NCBI GenBank assembly: GCA_033065855.1
Contig: JAVXUO010001078.1
Coordinates: forward strand, 62,001 to 126,000
Length of the DNA: 64,000 bases
Direction of reading: 5' to 3'
DNA from: Escallonia rubra
Taxonomy: Eukaryota; Streptophyta; Magnoliopsida; Escalloniales; Escalloniaceae
The notes under the pieces were generated by a model, which was given only the letters and a program-made list of their open reading frames with translations, did no database searches and was not told the DNA's origin. How positions within the stretch are numbered: the first letter of the stretch is position 1; every line of letters begins with the position of its first letter. The position numbers were made by a program, and so were the translations under genes. This document shows positions 36,766 through 47,457 of this stretch, piece after piece.

Positions 36766-36925
36766 TCGTCAATGATATTGCTCATGCCAATCATCGCTCA
36801 CTACAAGAAATAAGGCTTTTAGCGACGGGGAAATCCGTCGCTAAAACTTTTAGCGACGGATATACCGTCGCTAAAAGTCCCTCGTATAAAACTCCGTTAC
36901 TAAAATTTTTGCGACGGAATTTTAA

Positions 36926-38583
36926 AATCCGTCGTCTAATAGTGAACTTTTTACGACGGATTTATTTATAAATTAGCGACGGAGTTTCCGTCGCTAATTC
37001 TGTTTTACATATTTTAATTTATTTTCTTTTTTGTGAAATTAGTGACGAAATATAATTTTTAGCGACGGAATATTCTGTCACTAAATTAGATTTTTAACGA
37101 CAGAATATTTCCTCGCTAAAAATCTTAGAATTAAGTACACTTTTAGCGACCGAATTAATCCGTCGCTAAAAGTCATTTTTTAAAAAATATTTTTTTTATT
37201 TTTCTAATGCCTAATCATGTAATAAAAAATTCAATCATAAACAACAACTCATAATCCCCAAGACACAAACAACTATATATAATAAACTTTAAAAAATGTT
37301 TATTATAAAAAAAACACGTAACGTACAAGCCGGGAACCGGATGCAGCCGGTTAGGGGAGGGAGAAGATCGAGTACAAGCCGAGCAGGGGGGACAAGCTGG
37401 GACTGGGCACGAGGAGGGGCTCATCAGGGGTTGCTGAGTCCCAGATCTGGATCCTGCTGATCCGGGGCTGGCTCGGCAATCCGTCGTCTAATAGTGAACT
37501 TTTTGCGACGGATTTATTTATAAATTAGCGACGGAGTTTCCGTCGCTAATTCTGTTTTACATATTTTAATTTATTTTCTTTTTTGTAAAATTAGTGACGA
37601 AATATAATTTTTAGCGACGGAATATTCTGTCACTAAATTAGATTTTTAACGACGGAATATTCCCTCGCTAAAAATCTTAGAATTAAGTACACTTTTAGCG
37701 ACGGAATTAATCCGTCGCTAAAAGTCATTTTTTTAAAAATATTTTTTTTTTATTTTTCTAATACCTAATCATGTAATAAAAAATTCAATCATAAACAACA
37801 ACTCATAATCCGCAAGACACAAACAACTATATATAATAAACTTAAAAAAAATTTATTATAAAAAAAACACGTAACGTACAAGCCGGGAATCGGATGCAGC
37901 CGGTTAGGGGAGGGAGAAGATCGAGTACAAGCCGAGCAGGGGGGACAAGCTGGGACTGGGCACGAGAAGGGGCTCATCAGGGGTTGCTGAGTCCCAGATC
38001 GGGATCCTGCTGATCCGGGGCTGGCTCGGCAATCCGTTGTCTAATAGTGAACTTTTTGCGACGGATTAATTTATAAATTAGCGACGGAGTTTCCGTCGCT
38101 AATTCTGTTTTACATATTTTAATTTATTTTCTTTTTTGTGAAATTAGTGACGAAATATAATTTTTAGCGACGGAATATTCTGTCACTAAATTAGATTTTT
38201 AACGACGGAATACTCCCTCGCTAAAAATCTTAGAATTAAGTACACTTTTAGCGACGGAATTAATCCGTCGCTAAAAGTCATTTTTTTAAAAATATTTTTT
38301 TTATTTTTCTAATGCCTAATCATGTAATAAAAAATTCAATCATAAACAACAACTCATAATCTCCAAGACACAAACAACTATATATAATAAACTTTAGAAA
38401 ATGTTTATTATAAAAAAAACACGTAATGTACAAGCCGGGAACCGGATGCAGCCGGTTAGGGGAGGGAGAACATCGAGTACAAGCCGAGCAGGGGGGACAA
38501 GATGGGACTGGGCACGAGAAAGGGCTCATCAGGGGTTGCTGCGTCCCAGATCTGGATCCTGCTGATCTGGGGCCGGCTCGGCA
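36926..38583. repeat. Triplicated 553-bp block in CACTA element B
   Basis: Three head-to-tail copies at 36926-37477, 37478-38030 and 38031-38583. Each starts AATCCGTCG(or TTG)TCTAATAG and ends CTGGCTCGG-like. A copy contains the subterminal TTTTAGCGACGG cluster and the final codons plus 3' region of the CACTA second gene. Copies differ by only a few scattered bases, so the amplification is recent relative to the rest. Confidence 0.93.
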
Positions 38584-39130
38584 TGTCCAGCTGGGGTGCC
38601 CTGCTGATCCTGCTCCCTGATCATCCTCAACACCACCGTAGCAATGCGCTGGATCTCCTCCTCATCCAACGGACGTCGAGGAGCCGGTGTCTGTGGAGGA
38701 GCAGCAGAGGGTGGGGACGCTCCTATCACGGCACGAGCAGTCGTGCTAGGTAGGCCGCGTATGCGGCCTTTCGGCCGATTAACGACCTCCGGCGTATCCA
38801 GCCATCGCTTCAACGCCCCAATACTCGCACCCGTACTAGTGGACGCTGATGGCTGTCCGGACTGCTGCTCGGACCCCCTAACCTATTCATACGAGGCCTG
38901 CAAAAACAGTGATTTAAAGATATGTTAGGGCATTAATTAAAGCAATAGACATTGAGGATAGAAAGACAAAAAATTAACAACTTAAACAAATTTACTTACA
39001 TCAATCCACCGGGCAATATCCGAAACATAGTCGCCGACCCGGTGTGCCTCGTCCTTGTCCTTCTTCCGCACGTGCATCTGATTATACATCAGAGCTATGA
39101 CCTCATCCTCCTCCAGATCCGCACGAGTAA
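38529..39130 (-). pseudogene. CACTA second gene (Ptta/En/Spm transposase family), C-terminal exons
   Basis: Exon 1 (about 39130-39000) encodes DEVIALMYNQMHVRKKDKDE then AHRVGDYVSDIARWID, matching the plant Ptta/En/Spm transposase domain. A GTAAGT donor (38999) and TTTTTGCAG acceptor (38898) bound a 102-bp intron. Exon 2 (38897-38529) continues SGQPSASTSTGASIGALKRW, GRIRGLPSTTARAVIGASPP and RRPLDEEEIQRIATVVLRMI and stops after DLGRSNP. A TAG interrupts the start of exon 2 near 38880. The N-terminal part is missing. The same intron position and splice signals occur in element C. In CACTA elements such proteins are thought to assist the TNP2 transposase; that role is family knowledge, not visible here. 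Confidence 0.8.
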
Positions 39131-39144
39131 TTGAACCTTATCTG

Positions 39145-39470
39145 GACTAATTAGTGTTAATGAGGAGTACCTTGGGCTAATTATAACTAATTAGGGTTGA
39201 TTAGGAGTAATCAGGGTTATTTTGAGCTAATAGCAGTTTTAATTGTGCGGAGTAGTGTTGATTAGTCCTAATTAGGGCTAATTAGACTTAATTGGGTTAT
39301 GTTAGGGCTAATTAGTGTTAATGAGGATTACCTTGGGCTAATTATAGCTAATTAGGTTTGATTAGGAGTAATGAGGATTATTTTGAGCTAATAGCCAGGT
39401 TTAATTGTGCAGAGTAGTGTTGATTAGTCCTAACTACGGCTAATTAGGCTTAATTGTGCGGAGTGGTGTC
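39145..39470. repeat. Two ~164-bp tandem units rich in CTAATTAG
   Basis: A unit with 'TTAGTGTTAATGAGGA', 'CCTTGGGCTAATTATA' and 'TTAATTGTGC(G/A)GAGT' occurs at 39149-39312 and again at 39313-39470. It lies inside CACTA element B. Non-coding. Confidence 0.75.
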
Positions 39471-39518
39471 CGACACCTCCGGACACGTGTTAGACACCTC
39501 CGGACACGTCCGAAGACA

Positions 39519-40275
39519 TTGATTTAATTTTTAAATGCCAGACACCGTGTCTGTCACCCCCCTTGAAGAGGTGCCGGAGGTGTCCACAAGTATAAAGACA
39601 AAATGTGACTTTTCGGTGTCGGTGTCGATCGGACGCGGTGTCCGTGACCTACGGACACCTCGACACATCCGGAAACATGTCGGACACCTCCGGACACGTG
39701 TCGGACACCTCCGGACACGTATCCGACACCTTCGAACACGTGTCTGACACCTACCTTGACGTGTCCGACACCTCCAGACACGTCCGAAGACATTGATTTA
39801 TTTTTAAATGCCGGACATTGTGTCCGTCACCCCTTGAAGAGGTGTCCGTCACCCCTTGAAGAGGTGTCGGACACCGCTTGAAGAGGTGTCCACAAGTAAA
39901 AAGCCAAAATGTGCAATTTTTCAGTGTCGGTGACGATCGGACGGGGTGTCTGTGACCTACCGACACCTCAACACCTCAACACCTCATCGACACATCCGGA
40001 CACGTGTCGGACACCTCCGGACACGTGTCCGACACCTCCGGACACGTGTCGGACACCTCCGGACACGTGTCCGACACCTCCGGACACGTGTCCGACACCT
40101 CCGGACACCGTGTCCGACACCTCTCAATGGTGTTCGAAGACATTGATTTAATTTTTAATTGCCGAACATCATGTCGGACACCCATTGAAGAGGTGCCGGA
40201 CACCCATTGAAGAGATGTCCACAAGTATAAAGCAAAAATATGTTGTTTCGGTGTCGGGGTTGATCGGACGCGGTG
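39519..40275. repeat. Nested minisatellite: 21-bp palindromic units in ~300-bp blocks
   Basis: Units of the form TCCGGACACGTGTCCGACAC are repeated in tandem. They lie inside a larger block that begins CATTGATTTAATTTTTAA and recurs at about 39519, 39792 and 40140. Each small unit holds the palindrome GGACACGTGTCC with a CACGTG core. The same unit recurs in element D at 60655-60770. All frames stay open because of the 21-base period; no coding role is likely. Confidence 0.88.
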
Positions 40276-40279
40276 TCCG

Positions 40280-41300
40280 TGTCCGTGCTACCTAACGCAC
40301 ACGAATCTCAATCCAATTGGGTCACATCCTCTGTCAACAATCTCAATTCTCAAATGCTCAATGCAATAAAAATTAATAAAAATCACATATTCAATCCAAT
40401 TGGGTCCCATCCTCCGTCAACAATGTCATTTCTCAATGCTCAATTCTCAAATGCTCAATGCAATAAAAATCACACATTCAATCCAATTGGGTCACATCCG
40501 CCGTCAACAATCTCAATATCTCAAATGCTCAATGCACAATTAACAATCTAAAATCATCAATCAACATCCTAAAATCATCAATTAATAATCTCAATTACTT
40601 CAAATGCATAGCTACTAACCAAAAATCGTCAATTAACAACATAAAATTATCAATCAATAATCACAATTCTCAAATGCACAATTAACATCTTAAAATTATC
40701 AAACAAATGATCAATGTTCAAATGGAAAAAAATTGTTCAAAATGCACATATCCGATGCGCTTGAATTATTTCAATTTATGGTTCGATTCGATTAGGGCAT
40801 TTAATTTAGGATTTAATTAGGGTTCAATTACTTCAATTTAGGGTTCAATTAGGGGGTTCTATTAGTTCAATTTAGGGTTCGGTTGAATTGGGGCATTCAA
40901 TTTAGGGTTCAATTAGGGGGTTCTATTAGTTTAATTTAGGGTTCAATTGGATTAGGGCATTCAATTTAGGGTTCAATTAGGGGGTTCAATTAGTTCAATT
41001 TAGGGTTCGATTGGATTAGTTCAATTTAGGATTCGATTCGATTAGGGCATTCAATTTAGGGTTTAATTAGGGTTCAATTACTTCAATTTAGGGTTCAATT
41101 ATGGTTCAATTTAGTGGTCGGTTGAATTGGGGCATTCAATTTAGGGTTCAATTAGGAGGTTCAATAAGTTCAATTTAGGGTTCGGTTGGATAATTACTTC
41201 AATTTAGGGTTCAATTAGGGGGTTCAATAAGTTCAATTTAGGGTTCGGTTGGATTAGGGCATTCAATTTAGGGTTCAACTAGGGGTTACTGTATAGTATT
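40280..41300. repeat. AT-rich short tandem repeats in CACTA element B
   Basis: First come repeats of 'ATTCAATCCAATTGGGTC' and 'CAATCTCAATTCTCAAATGC' (to about 40720). Then follow about 20 copies of a unit based on TTCAATTTAGGGTTCAATTA (40760-41290). The first type is shared with element D (60770-60990). Confidence 0.85.
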
Positions 41301-41521
41301 CAATGCTCGCATCGCGTCTAACGCTAATCCGGAATACACCCGCGGTACCACCCTAGGCCAGGTTTAATCAAATCAACCCGACAATCCAAAAAAATTCGGT
41401 ACCACATATCCTACATTACTTTCTGATATGGAGTCTTGGTACATTCCTCGGGGTTACCATTGAAATGTCAGTTTGTCACCATCTTGCTAAGATGTATCTC
41501 CATAACCAATTTCAATATTCT

Positions 41522-41570
41522 CTAGGCCTAGTGCTAGCAGTAGATTCCACACTCTTAAGGGTTCGATTCC
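41522..41570 (+). other. tRNA-like Pol III box pair (possible SINE remnant)
   Basis: TAGGCCTAGTGC (41522-41533) resembles a tRNA A box, and GGTTCGATTCC (41560-41570) is a perfect B box at tRNA-like spacing. The flanking sequence does not fold as an obvious tRNA. The same pair occurs in element D at 62012-62060. Most likely a tRNA-derived SINE fragment that became part of the CACTA family. Confidence 0.45.
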
Positions 41571-41904
41571 ACCTGGTGCCGCCCATTTTGGGTCTATTTA
41601 TTATTCTGCAGATTATTATTATTGTGTTAATTTCACGTCGACCTAGACCGTTACACTAGATTTTCAATTGAAGTCTAGCTTCAGAGAAATCATGAAAGGG
41701 ATCTTATAATTATAACAGCATGGTGGAGCAAGTTTATATAACAACAACATTGTAACTGCTAAAATTTTAAGAAACTCTATGAAGCAAATAATTAAACTAA
41801 CTAAACAAAATTGACATGCATTTGTATAAATTATGATTTTTCTACTGACAATTAAGAGCAAATTGTTAAGGACACTGATGAAAGAAAATGGTGAGTAGTG
41901 GGCA

Positions 41905-42145
41905 GTACCGTGAAGGTCGCCGGAGGTGGCGTTGTGTCGGGGGGAGGACGGGTCTGTCGTCGGAGGTGGCGCTACGTCGGGCGGAGGACGGGGCTGTCGC
42001 CAGAGGTGGCGTCTCATCGGGGGGTGGACGGGGATGTCGCTGGAGGTGGCACGGCGTTGAGGGGAGGACGGGGCTGTCGTCGGAGGTGGCTCGGCGTCGG
42101 GGGGAGGACGGTGGTGTCGCCGTAATGGGGGTCGCCGGTGGGTGA
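41905..42145. repeat. GC-rich ~52-bp tandem repeat at the CACTA B edge
   Basis: Five units of the type 'GTCGCCGGAGGTGGCG' + 'CGGGGGGAGGACGGGGCTGT' lie inside the right subterminal region. They are nearly the same as those in element D (62405-62640). Long frames on both strands here are repeat products. Confidence 0.85.
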
Positions 42146-42422
42146 GATATTCGAGACATAGAGAGAAACGGGAGAAAGAAGAAGTTTTGATTTGTTTTAA
42201 AGACGAGTTTTAGCGACGGAATTACACCGTCGCTAAAAGCCCGTCGGAAAAAGCTATCATTAACAACATAATTTTTAGCGACGGTAGCGTTTCGTCGCTT
42301 ATAATGTTTTTAACGACGGAAATTTACCAATGGGTTTATCCGTCTCTAAAAGACGTTTTAGCGATGGAATTCCTTCCGTCGCTAAAAGTCCGTCGCAAAA
42401 TCATTGTTTTCTTGTAGTGGCT

Positions 42423-44550
42423 AACGGCACGAAATTGGTAGTACTGAAATCACAAGCCCCACCGCAATCTAAATGATACATTTTACCATTTCTCCATCTA
42501 TGCACTGAAATCGTCCCTAAACAGTGAATTCTCATCGAATTAACAATGGTCACAAATAGTCAGAGTAATTTATCACAATTAAACGTAAGTCTAATTTGAG
42601 ACTGGTGTATTAAAAATAAGGTCTTTTTTCACAGAGCCCCTCATTGACTAACTTACAACAAGTGAACGTCAAAGCAAGAAGCGACTCATACTTTTGCGAC
42701 GGACAAACTGAAAAATCTGAACAGAGATAGAAGTCTAGAAGGCTTGAAAAAGACTTCATAGACTGGACCTATAACGAAAGCAATGAAAACTCAGATTGGG
42801 AGAACAAGAAAAGGGACTGGAATAAATGGAACATAGATTGCAAATGGAATTGAGATACTGGAGAGGTCGGACCTATTGAGGGGCTTCCTACGTATCCATC
42901 GAAAAGGAATCATATCAAAATAGTTCTAAGAGCGGATGACAAGATACTGGAAAATACAACTAGAAATTAAAAGGATAATAGGTACTTAACAGCTGCCAAG
43001 CACCTGGAGAAGTTACTCGAAGCCAGAGGCAAAAACTCATGGAAGCGGTTGGTCGTCTAGTAACATTGATGATGTAAATAAATATGTGATTGAACTTTCT
43101 CTGAAGCGAGAGTCAACAACGCATAGAAGCGGCTGGCTTCCAAATAGTTGGCCCACTCTTAGAAAGTCTGAGCAAATAATGCATGGGGTAGATGGTCATT
43201 CTATAAGTACAAACTTGAACTGGATCTGGACTGGTTCTATTGGTACTGTCCGAAGGCAGAGCCAAGAACGCGTAGAAGTGGTTAGTCATTGATGATTTCA
43301 AAAGTAATAAATAACAATCGGATTAATCTTTGTTAAAGCTGGAGCCAACAACCTCAGAATAATTTGATCGTAAAAAAAATGGCCCACTCTCTAGAATGTT
43401 GGAGCCAACAACCTGGGTTAGCGGTTTGTCATTCTAGAAGAAAAAATAAACAAAAAACTGGGAATAACCTTCATATAGAGCTGAAGCAAATAACTTTTGA
43501 AAGCGTTTGGTTACCAGACAAACAGTGCAATACTAGAAGCTAGAGCTAACCATGCATGGAAGCATGGTCGTCTATGAATATTAGACACCGACCCCGAGCC
43601 AATAAGGTGGGCAAGCGATTAGTGTCTTAAGAACACTGGGAACTCAAATCTAAGAGTCAGAGCAAAAAACGTATGGAAGTGGTTAGTCCCTTAGACATAA
43701 GGAAAGAAGCATATCAAGAAGCCGGAGCAAACAATGCGGGGAATTTGTTTGTCTCTTAGAAATACTTGAGACACATATCTACGAGCCGCATCCAACAACA
43801 CATGGAAGCAGTCAGCTGCTTAGATATCCGTAAAGAAGCATTTTTAGAAGCTGGGTCAACAACGTATGGGAATGGTTGGTCGGTCGTCTAGACATATCAA
43901 AAATAGCAAAGCAAAAAACTAAAGCCAATATTGAAAGTGGTTGGTCGCTTAGATACAAGAGCAAGAGCATATCTGGATGCAGCTGCTAATAATCCGTGGG
44001 GAGGGTTGGTCGTCTAGATATACAATGAATAGAAGAAGATGTGCCACTATAAGTGAAGTGAAAAATGCTAGACGAAAGTTGGTCATTGAGCGACAGGAAT
44101 ATGATAGGTCAACTCTCTTCTAGAGTTGATAAAGATAGATTTTGAGCAAAAAAAAAGCCACAAAATGAGCAGATAAAAGTCAACTCTAAACTAAAGCTGA
44201 TAAGGAAATCATTGTTTCTTTTGGCAACAAAGTATTGAATGTAGTATTTGCCTTACACCATAAAGATCAAATATAATTTGTTTCCAGCCTACTTTGGTCT
44301 CACCCAAGGGTCCATCAGCGGTACCGTTTTGCACGACACGTCACATATTCAACGGTCAATTTTTCAACACTCAACTAGTCAAAATGCGCATACTCAAGTC
44401 ACGTGCATTTTTCATTGACTTTTTAGTGGCAATTCATGACTAAATTTATTCTTGTCGCCAACATAGCGACTTTGGCGCCACCAAGACTTAGAAAAAACGT
44501 GCAAAACTAGACTTGGCGCGACTCCCACCTCAAGGGGGTCAGCCAACTCC
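42423..44550. other. Loop region with degenerate ~85-bp repeats
   Basis: Between the CACTA insertion and the right arm. From about 43010 to 44060 roughly eleven diverged units recur, each with a version of 'GGAGCCAACAACG(C/T)ATG' followed by GTTGGTCGTCTAGA. Related units occur in reverse orientation at 54510-55470. No coding frame of note. The repeats resemble those in the untranslated 3' part of Tat-type gypsy elements, which is a guess from layout. Confidence 0.6.
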
Positions 44551-44556
44551 CCTAAA

Positions 44557-44581
44557 GAGAGGGGGGAGGGGGGGGTCGGGG
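44557..44581 (+). other. G-run / possible polypurine tract or G-quadruplex
   Basis: Runs of six, eight and four G separated by A and TC directly precede the GC-rich inner end of the right arm. It could be a retroelement polypurine tract, which would support the LTR reading of the right arm. It is also able in principle to form a G-quadruplex. Confidence 0.45.
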
Positions 44582-46057
44582 CTCGTGGCCACTTTTTCCT
44601 TCACGCATCCGAGCACCATGTCCGCAATGCTCACACATCACCCATGACCGGACGCCACCCGTTGTCTCCCACACGCCGTCGCTGTGATAACCGTCGCTCA
44701 CGGCCGCGCGTCGTCTCCGTGACGCCATCCGTTGCCCATGCGCCGACTTTAAGGTACCCGTCACCCACCGTCTCTGTGACGCTCATCATCGCCTGAGTGC
44801 CAACTCTGTAGCACTGTTGCACGCGCTTCGATTTCATGACGCTCGTCGCCTGCGGTCGCGAGTCTCCGCGACGCTTGCTGTCGTTCGCGCTCTGAATTCG
44901 CAGCGTTAGTCGCCTGCGGTCGCACGTCGCCTCCTCGGTAATGGGCCATCTCCGTGACGCCCGCCATCACCCGCGTGTCGACTTCATAACCCCCATCACC
45001 CGCGCTCCCGTGCCTACTTTGCGACAACCGCCGCCCGCGCCCATGCCTGCACGCCGAATACACGACCCCCGTCGCCCGTGCGCCATCTCCGACACACTTC
45101 GTCGTGCCCATGTGTCGTGCCGCTGATACAGTCGTACCCCCTAGCTCTCTGTCACACTGCCATGCTCTCGACACCATACACACTCCGTCGTGTCGCTGAT
45201 ACAGCCTTGCCCCCAGGCTCTCTGTTATAATGTCATGCCCCCGACACCATACAAACTTCACCACGCCCATGCGCCACTTCTATGACATGTGCCCCCAGCA
45301 CCAGATAATGTCTCACGATGGTGGTCGCCGCGCCCATGCGCCACAACACCATGTATTATCTCGCGACACGGATCGCCGCGCCCATTCGTCACAATCATGT
45401 CTCATGTCGTTGGCATCGCTTCCGTGTTCCACAATCATCTTACATGCCATCTGGCATCACACTCATTCACCATACCATGCGCCCCCGCAATGGACGTAGT
45501 GCTCCAGCACGAGGACCCTTCGCAGTGGGATAGGCTCGCTACCACAGAACTATCGCCGCCTTCATTCCGGGGGTCTTCAATCGTAGTGCTTTGGCACGAG
45601 GACCCTTCATAGCGAGATATGCTCGCTACCACAGAAGCTATCACTGCCTGGGGTGAATTACAAGACACTAGGCACGTCTGATCTACGACTACGTCCACTC
45701 ACATTATCCGTAATCATCGATGCCCCCAGGACGATGACCCCCAGGTCACTCCGAGACGAGAACAGGCTTTTGAGGGCATCGCGCCTATCTGTCTAGCAGT
45801 TGGTCACAGGGACCTTCCCTCACCGTTGTCAGGTTCTCTCCACGTCTCTCGATGCACCCTTGTGGGATTCAGTAAGGGCTTGGACCGGTTGTTAGGGCAA
45901 CAGGCTTACTCTGATCATGCCGACGTTGTGTGGTCAGTCTTCTAAGATAGGTAGAGCGACGCTGTGTGGGGCGGGCAACACGAATTTAGAAATCGCAGTC
46001 CAATGGAGAACCGGTATTTTTGGACCCCCCTGCTGATGTGTCACTCCCAAAGGATGA

Positions 46058-46100
46058 CACGTGTCAGCTGATGACACAAGCACAATTTTCCCTATAAATA
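46058..46100 (+). promoter_or_regulatory. Outward-facing G-box and TATA box in the right arm
   Basis: CACGTG (46058-46063) and CCTATAAATAG (46091-46101) are spaced as in the left arm and conserved between the arms while surrounding bases differ. The layout is that of a plant Pol II promoter or an LTR U3 region. Confidence 0.5.
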
Positions 46101-46401
46101 GTGGACTTTGAATTTCATTTTCAACAGAATTCTCTTATTTGAAGAATCATTTTCTTAATCCAAAACCTCTGGAATTCTAGAGAGATAAACACAATTGGAA
46201 CCTGATGTTGGACCCTGACTTGGACCGTAGCTTGGACTATCGACTGCCAGCCCTGTTCGTCTCTGCCTTGTCTCCACATCACTACCACTCCTCACGGCCT
46301 ATCTGGAAAGCCTTGCTCTCTGCCCTTAGTCCACCCTCACTGTCTCTCACTTTGTACATTTGGCAGCTGACTCAGACTGCATCCTTTGTGGTAACTCCAC
46401 G

Positions 46402-46798
46402 CAGGGGCAAAACCAGGAATTTTTTTCAGGGGGTGCAAAAATTATATCGAATTCACAAAAAAAAAATATTAGTAAAATAATATTAATTTTTTTAAAAAAA
46501 ACTTATTTTAAATCTCTATATAATCACCGAAATCAAACTGAAATTAAATTAACCAAACATATATTCTAAACTTTTATATAATCAATGAAATTAAACTAAA
46601 ATTAACATATTAAATTTAAATTAACATATATAATCACTGAAATTAAACTAAAATTAACATATTTCAGCATATAACATCAGCATGCACAAACGTAGATATA
46701 GTTTATATCAACATATAACATCACTGGAAAAAAAAAATTCTTTCAAAACTTCAGGGGTGGCTTCAGTCCCCCATTGTTACCATGTAGTTCCGCCAATG
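46402..46798. mobile_element. hAT-type MITE in the right arm
   Basis: 397 bp with ends CAGGGGCAAAACCAGGAATT and, inverted, CATTGGCGGAACTACATGG. Flanks are ACTCCACG and CCTCCACG (one mismatch), the 8-bp size of hAT duplications. The left arm has the uninterrupted site (CACCTCCACATAGG), so the insertion is directly visible by comparison. The interior is AT-rich and non-coding. Confidence 0.85.
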
Positions 46799-46899
46799 CC
46801 TCCACGTAGGTACGAACCCACTTTCCTTGGCATCATAATTTAAATATCAGTCTAACATTATGACCAAACGCCGTTATCAAATATACCTCAAGAACCCAC

Positions 46900-47146
46900 A
46901 GAAGAAGGAGAATCAGCGAGCGTGTGGGAGGAATCGGCCCGAGGCTGGGCTGGCGGCTAGGACTGGGGCAGGTATAGCGGTTAAGGCTGGGACTGGGCCC
47001 CTGCCTTCCTCATCATTAGTAGGCAATGGCGAGGTGGGAACCAGCGGGGTTGACGCAGCTCGACGTCCACCGCGACCACGGATAACCCGTAATCTATCCA
47101 TGTCTGACTTCTTGTACAACAAATCTAAAGAAATTAACACATACAA
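46900..47146 (-). pseudogene. CACTA second gene, N-terminal fragment (left half)
   Basis: The minus strand starts MDRLRVIRGRGGRRAASTPL and runs into a Pro/Ala-rich linker. The plus-strand partner begins MDRLRAICGRGG at 51030. It is cut short by the arm boundary to the left. Conservation between halves is the only evidence that this is the true N-terminus. Confidence 0.6.
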
Positions 47147-47264
47147 AACAATGTATAGTCCACATTATGTTACAACACTCTATAAACCAACTGAGTATAT
47201 ATATGAACCGAGTATAAAAACACTATATGAACCGAGTACTAAAAGGATGCATGTTACAATAGTA

Positions 47265-47457
47265 CAAGTCAATCATCTTCATTTTTGGAATCATCACCAT
47301 CATTGTTGGACTTGTCATCCTCTTCTTCCTGGTAATCAAAGTCCTCTTTATCGAGTAATTCTTCCTCTTCATCAGTAGAATCAGCCTCATCATCTTCAAC
47401 ACTTTCTACGTCTTCTGCATCATCATCTACGACTTCTTCTCCTACATTAACTGTTAG
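47265..47457 (-). pseudogene. Acidic C-terminal tail of the TNP2-type protein
   Basis: After a stop at 47458 the minus strand continues with Glu/Asp-rich codons (VEDDEADSTDEEEELL and DDKSNNDGDDSKNEDD) and then a stop. The plus-strand copy at 50710-50880 has the same tail. Some TNP2/DUF4216 proteins end in such acidic tails. Confidence 0.6.

Larger units (their letters stand above)
32868..36798 (-). repeat. Left arm of the large inverted-repeat structure
   Basis: From the outside inward it contains three parts: a 0.65-kb unique part (32868-33520), a ~73-bp satellite (33640-36310), and GC-rich ~36-bp repeats (36340-36765). Each has a counterpart in reverse order and orientation in 44585-46838. 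The outer terminus is TGATGCCAAGGAAAG and the partner ends CTTTCCTTGGCATCA. No matching flank duplication was found. Two readings fit: foldback-like terminal arms of one large element, or two LTRs of the same family in opposite orientation. Confidence 0.7.
36799..42419 (-). mobile_element. CACTA element B (5.6 kb), internally deleted
   Basis: The ends are CACTACAAGAAATAAGGC and ..TTTTCTTGTAGTG, with a 3-bp target duplication GCT on each side (36796-36798, 42420-42422). Both edges carry dense direct and inverted TTTTAGCGACGG motifs, the subterminal repeats where CACTA-encoded proteins bind. It keeps only the end of the second CACTA gene (38529-39130, minus strand). TNP2 is absent, so it depends on a relative for movement. 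Much of the interior is tandem repeats. It lies in the loop between the inverted arms. Confidence 0.93.
44585..46838 (+). repeat. Right arm of the large inverted-repeat structure
   Basis: Reverse counterpart of 32868-36765. It holds GC-rich degenerate repeats (44590-45130), then only about two units of the ~73-bp satellite type (45500-45650, reverse orientation), then the promoter-like unique part (45830-46838). That part carries the shared phrase 'GGGATTCAGTAAGGGCTTGG' and the terminus CTTTCCTTGGCATCA. It is interrupted by a hAT-type element at 46402-46798. Frames with MLDPDLDRSLDYRLPAL here and MDLDLDCRLPALFVAAL in the left arm align, but are probably not real proteins. Confidence 0.7.

Noticed and set aside
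36365-36971. Arg/Ala-rich frames on both strands
   Set aside because: Product of the 36-bp GC-rich repeat. The last frame crosses into the CACTA terminus.
40760-41290. Possible interstitial telomere (TTTAGGG-like heptamers)
   Set aside because: TTTAGGG occurs once per ~20-bp unit inside TTCAATTTAGGGTTCAATTA and never as consecutive heptamers, so this is an ordinary short tandem repeat of the CACTA element.
41888-42145. Gly/Arg-rich frames, also at 62389-62702
   Set aside because: The GC-rich ~52-bp tandem repeat in the CACTA edge is open in several frames. No family match and no splice or start context.
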